DNA of 10,147 nucleotides from an uncultured Erysipelotrichaceae bacterium (GTDB taxonomy: Bacteria > Bacillota_I > Bacilli_A > RFN20 > CAG-826): the NCBI GenBank assembly GCA_902801805.1, contig CADCJP010000005.1:22785-32931 (forward strand), written 5' to 3'. How positions within the stretch are numbered: position 1 is the stretch's first letter; the number at the start of each line of letters is the position of its first letter. Shown here piece by piece: positions 7,368 through 10,147 of the stretch. The notes beneath the pieces were generated by a model. It had not been told where the DNA came from and searched no databases. It saw only the letters and a list, made by a program, of their open reading frames with translations. The position numbers and the translations under genes were made by a program.

Positions 7368-8095
7368 TAGATAATCTCGTTACGGCCAATATCACCAATA
7401 CAGGTGACAATTGCCTTACCGATATTAACGTATTCCTTCATCGCCTTAAGATAGGTATTGATATTATTATCATTATCCATATAGCGTTCCACGACTTTGA
7501 CAGAAACAAATGGGACTTTAGATAAGCTACAGCCTAAAGCAATACCACCTGTGTTGTTATCAAAGACCACGTGGTTATCAAAGCCAAAGACACGGCCGAA
7601 TTCCACCATGTTCTTGACTTGGTTAGCGTTATGATAGTCCACGCTTGTGGAAACATAGTTACAGTTTTTATAAACACTATAAGTTCTCTTTTCAAAAGCG
7701 GAACTAATATAGCTAATAACATCATCTTCGCTTTCAAAGACTTGTTCAAAGCCTGGGATTTGACCATATTTAACGTTATCTTCTTTAACTTGGTCAACAT
7801 CCCCAAGAATGACTTGTTTTGAAATAGCGATTTCTAATGGTTTGATATCTTTCGTGTAGGCAATACATCTACCCACGTTAATAACGAGAATAACAAAGTA
7901 TTTCTCGATTAAATATAAAGTTAAAGCACTACTGAGGTAGTTAGTTTTCATTTGGTCCACTAAAAGGACGGATTGATTAAAGATGGTACCAATCGTCACT
8001 TTGAATTTGCCTAAGACTGTTTCTTCTCTCTTGTTCGTGATGACACTTTCGAAATAAAGGATGTCATCATGTCGAGAACCGACGATCATAATCAT
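7367..8095 (-). CDS. MTA/SAH nucleosidase-fold (phosphorylase superfamily) protein, probably catalytically inactive
   Basis: 242 residues. It aligns by eye end to end with Pfs/MTAN, which cleaves methylthioadenosine and S-adenosylhomocysteine. Matching parts are the N-terminal strand (IMIVGSRHDD), YGQIPGFEQVF (110-120; E. coli Pfs has YGQLPG) and the C-terminal strand IALGC...VPFVSVK (185-200). The catalytic signatures are gone. The EME triplet is D179-N180-N181, so the ribose-binding Glu is Asn. The ISD motif is VER (202-204), so the purine-protonating Asp is Arg. E12 is replaced by D11. A role as sensor or partner is inferred. ATG 8095 overlaps the upstream stop by one base (TAATG), with GGAGGGAG at 8110-8103. 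A second ATG two codons on is less likely. Its place between two EAL proteins suggests it works with them. Fold call moderately firm; function unknown. Confidence 0.72.
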   Translation of the reverse strand: MIMIVGSRHDDILYFESVITNKREETVLGKFKVTIGTIFNQSVLLVDQMKTNYLSSALTLYLIEKYFVILVINVGRCIAYTKDIKPLEIAISKQVILGDVDQVKEDNVKYGQIPGFEQVFESEDDVISYISSAFEKRTYSVYKNCNYVSTSVDYHNANQVKNMVEFGRVFGFDNHVVFDNNTGGIALGCSLSKVPFVSVKVVERYMDNDNNINTYLKAMKEYVNIGKAIVTCIGDIGRNEII

Positions 8096-9639
8096 TATTT
8101 AACTCCCTCCTTCTTTTCAAATGGGTTGTTAACTAAGAAGTTTTCAAAAGCTTTCTTTTCTAAAGCTTGTGAATAATAGAAACCTTGAATGGTATCACAT
8201 TTGGCCTTTCTTAAGATTTCTACTTGTTCTTTATTGTCAACACCTTCAGCGACGACTTCCATGCCGTTAATCTTACATAAACCGATTAAGAACTTAACGA
8301 TTTCTCTCGCCTTTGTGTCGGTCACGATACCATCAATAAATGATTTATCGATCTTAACAACGTCGAATGGAATCTTTCTTAAGTTACCAACGTTAGAATA
8401 ACCAATACCAAAGTCATCCATTAAAACTCGAATACCTTGTTCTTTAAGTTTCTTAATAATGGAGATGGATAAGAATTGGTTAGCTTGGGATGTCGCTTCA
8501 GTAATTTCAATTTCAATTAAATGTGGAGGAATATGGAATTCTTCCAAGATGGACATAATCTTGTCTAAGAAGTTTGCACTATAGAATTCGAATAATGAGA
8601 AGTTAACGGACACTGGAAGAGTTCTTCTACCTCTTCTAATTAAATCGTTAAGGTCTTCACAAACTTGTCTTAAAACGTAGATATCAATATCGTGAATAAG
8701 ACCAATGGATTCCGCTTTCGCTAAGAACTTCGTAGGCGCTAATAAGCCGTACTTTTTACTGTTCCATCTAATTAAAGCTTCAGAAGAAATGAACTGCTTG
8801 TTGTTCAAATCAAACTTAGGTTGATAGAAAACCACGAATTCTTTCTTTTCTAAGGCTTCATATAATTCATCAACTTCAGAAGCGGAAACGCTCTTACGGA
8901 AGTTAGGTTGATAATAAGTAATTGTTTCAAAGTTCTTTTCTGAATGATCTCTCGCTAGTAAAGCGTTTTCAATTTGGTGAGTTAATGTTTCCTCACTATT
9001 CATCACGGTCACACCAAAGAATGGTTGTACCCAGGTATGACGGCAGTTTTCTTCACCGAAAGCATAGATTTCTTTAGTTAAGATTTCACAAATGTTTTGA
9101 ATGACTTGTTCGTTTTGTCTTTGTAAGTAAATAAGGAAAACACCACGAGAGAAAGCACTAACAATGTAGTTCTTCTTACAGTTAATCTTTGTATATAATT
9201 CGTCTAAGAACGCCGCTAAATGGGAATTTAAGGCATAGATTTCTCTATTTCTATTAACGTTTTGAGTGACGGTCATAGAAGAGAAGGTAAACGCAATAAT
9301 ATGTTGTGACTTCTTAAAGAATCTATTGTTAATTCTATGACGGTATTCAACTTGTCTTTGGAAAGCATATAAGTTATTAAAGGTATTTCTTTCACCTAAG
9401 TTATATTCGTTATCGTTTTGAATAGATGTAATAGTTAAACGACTATTGATATAGAAGGCAAAGATAATCGCATAAATCGCAGTGAAAACAATCACGGAAG
9501 CGTTAATAATGTTTTCTAAGGCTCTATTATCACCAAAGATGTTACCAATTAAGACGAAGCCTAAGAAGACAATCATCAAAGATAGGACTATACCAAAGAT
9601 GACAACTAAGGCAAAATAGCGTTGTTTATTTCTTTTCAT
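8095..9639 (-). CDS. Membrane-bound c-di-GMP phosphodiesterase (degenerate GGDEF + intact EAL)
   Basis: 514 residues. Two membrane helices (about 9-33 and 46-65) lead to a GGDEF-fold domain (about 113-245) whose signature is SRGVF (164-168), so diguanylate cyclase activity is not expected. The EAL domain (about 255-505) is well preserved: EALIRW with E287, N346, E378, DDFGIGYS with D408/D409, K429, E465 in AEGVD, and Q485-G486. The only visible change is EGVE to EGVD, which is conservative. By family it should hydrolyse c-di-GMP to pGpG on the cytoplasmic side. The start at 9639 lies 14 bp inside the upstream gene, with GAAGGGAG (9653-9646) 6 nt before it. It shares the two-helix plus degenerate-GGDEF N-terminal plan with the GAF/EAL protein two genes downstream, and the two could pair. 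No extracellular sensor domain is evident. Confidence 0.88.
   Translation of the reverse strand: MKRNKQRYFALVVIFGIVLSLMIVFLGFVLIGNIFGDNRALENIINASVIVFTAIYAIIFAFYINSRLTITSIQNDNEYNLGERNTFNNLYAFQRQVEYRHRINNRFFKKSQHIIAFTFSSMTVTQNVNRNREIYALNSHLAAFLDELYTKINCKKNYIVSAFSRGVFLIYLQRQNEQVIQNICEILTKEIYAFGEENCRHTWVQPFFGVTVMNSEETLTHQIENALLARDHSEKNFETITYYQPNFRKSVSASEVDELYEALEKKEFVVFYQPKFDLNNKQFISSEALIRWNSKKYGLLAPTKFLAKAESIGLIHDIDIYVLRQVCEDLNDLIRRGRRTLPVSVNFSLFEFYSANFLDKIMSILEEFHIPPHLIEIEITEATSQANQFLSISIIKKLKEQGIRVLMDDFGIGYSNVGNLRKIPFDVVKIDKSFIDGIVTDTKAREIVKFLIGLCKINGMEVVAEGVDNKEQVEILRKAKCDTIQGFYYSQALEKKAFENFLVNNPFEKKEGVK
8103..8110 (-). promoter_or_regulatory. Ribosome binding site of the MTAN-fold gene
   Basis: GGAGGGAG (8110-8103) lies inside the last codons of the EAL gene, 7 nt before the ATG at 8095. 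It supports translational coupling at the TAATG junction. Confidence 0.65.
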
Positions 9640-10147
9640 TATTGTCTCCCTTCTTTTTGTTAATCATTTCTTCTAAGAGTTGTTCTTTTAATCTCTTTTT
9701 ATCAGCATCAGAAAGATTAACTGGCGCACCACCATTATTATTTGTGGCGCTTTCTTTTGCTTCTTCAGGATCCTTATAGGCCTTAAAGATATCAATAACT
9801 GAGGTAATGACGAGATAGAAGGCTGGAATGAGTAATAACACTAATAAGCCTAATACCGAGCTGACGAATGAGAAGATGGCTCCTAAGAATGGAGAGTTAA
9901 CGACCACTCTTCCTAAGAGTTCTTTTTCTGTAATGGCTTGATATTGGTTAATGACCATTTCTGGGTCACCTTGTTTCCAACCCATCCATTCACTCTTGGT
10001 ATTAATACCAGCGGTGATGAAAGTATAACGGCCTTTACCTTTTTCAACCTTTGTATTAACGTGGATTTCTCTCACTCTATGCGTCATAGGGATGCCATCT
10101 ACTGTCTTATCCGAACTAGCGTTAGTTCTCACAGTTAATTCTGGATT
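9626..10147 (-). CDS. Type I signal peptidase, SipW/Sec11-like, 5' end outside window
   Basis: The frame is open to the right edge: 173 residues seen, ending at TAA 9628-9626. An in-frame GTG at 10132 is internal, as upstream codons (N P E L T) continue the frame. MTHRV (bases about 10087-10073) matches the beta strand that carries the catalytic His in SipW/Sec11-type signal peptidases. RYTFITAGIN matches the following strand, and LLGRVVVNSPFLGAIF with a long hydrophobic helix (about 9788-9860) matches the family's C-terminal membrane segment. The nucleophile Ser and first membrane helix would lie beyond the edge. The usual GDAN Asp appears as GIN, with a GD only later in a longer loop. An unusual charged tail (about 50 residues, Lys/Glu/Asn-rich) follows. 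It would cleave exported proteins outside the membrane. It overlaps the EAL gene by 14 bp, so it is co-transcribed. No TasA-like substrate gene is visible. Confidence 0.68.
   Translation of the reverse strand, partial: NPELTVRTNASSDKTVDGIPMTHRVREIHVNTKVEKGKGRYTFITAGINTKSEWMGWKQGDPEMVINQYQAITEKELLGRVVVNSPFLGAIFSFVSSVLGLLVLLLIPAFYLVITSVIDIFKAYKDPEEAKESATNNNGGAPVNLSDADKKRLKEQLLEEMINKKKGDNNEKK
9646..9653 (-). promoter_or_regulatory. Ribosome binding site of the EAL gene
   Basis: GAAGGGAG lies inside the end of the signal peptidase gene, 6 nt before the ATG at 9639. It supports that start and translational coupling. Confidence 0.68.

Noticed and set aside
10130..10132. GTG as the start of the signal peptidase gene
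   Set aside because: The frame stays open to the window edge and the protein would lack the membrane helix and Ser needed by the family, so the GTG is internal.
1..10147. Mycoplasma genetic code (TGA = Trp)
   Set aside because: Trp residues are encoded by TGG, genes end with TAA/TAG, and full-length family members are obtained with the standard code.
1..10147. CRISPR array, tRNA/rRNA, insertion sequence or phage genes
   Set aside because: No spaced direct repeats of array type, no transposase or integrase motif, and no RNA gene pattern was seen; coding regions fill nearly the whole window.

Overview
The window looks like chromosomal DNA from a low-GC Firmicute. An AT-rich member of class Bacilli near the Erysipelotrichia or uncultured gut lineages is my best guess. 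The reasons are low GC, AGGAGG-type ribosome sites, a YdjI-like SPFH protein and a KtrB-type potassium channel. Tryptophan is written TGG and stops are TAA/TAG, so nothing points to the Mycoplasma code. The lineage is inferred from family resemblance, not from a marker gene.

Layout. (1) Bases 1-1322, minus strand: an SPFH-domain protein with three C-terminal zinc ribbons, cut at the left edge. (2) Bases 1323-1488: a divergent intergenic region with a good minus-strand promoter, a weaker plus-strand one and several inverted repeats. (3) Bases 1489-2853, plus: a membrane-anchored ComEC-like metallo-beta-lactamase-fold hydrolase, ended by a strong hairpin terminator. (4) Bases 2913-4286, plus: a complete KtrB potassium transporter subunit, with no KtrA partner in view. 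(5) Bases 4283-10147, minus: a tightly packed cluster in transcription order: type I signal peptidase (5' end cut off by the window), a membrane GGDEF*-EAL protein with an intact EAL site, a nucleoside-phosphorylase/MTAN-fold protein that lacks the usual catalytic residues, and a 1023-residue membrane protein with GAF, PAS-like, degenerate GGDEF and degenerate EAL domains.

How they may work together. The minus-strand cluster has gene junctions of -14, -1 and +12 bp, so it is almost certainly one operon. It combines one probable working c-di-GMP phosphodiesterase with a second EAL protein and a nucleosidase-fold protein that both look catalytically dead. This suggests a membrane signalling module in which inactive enzyme folds act as ligand sensors or partners. 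The signal peptidase links it to the cell envelope. This operon-level reading is inference and is the most interesting part of the window. The operon ends tail-to-tail with ktrB with a 4-bp overlap and no terminator between them, so the two transcripts probably overlap.
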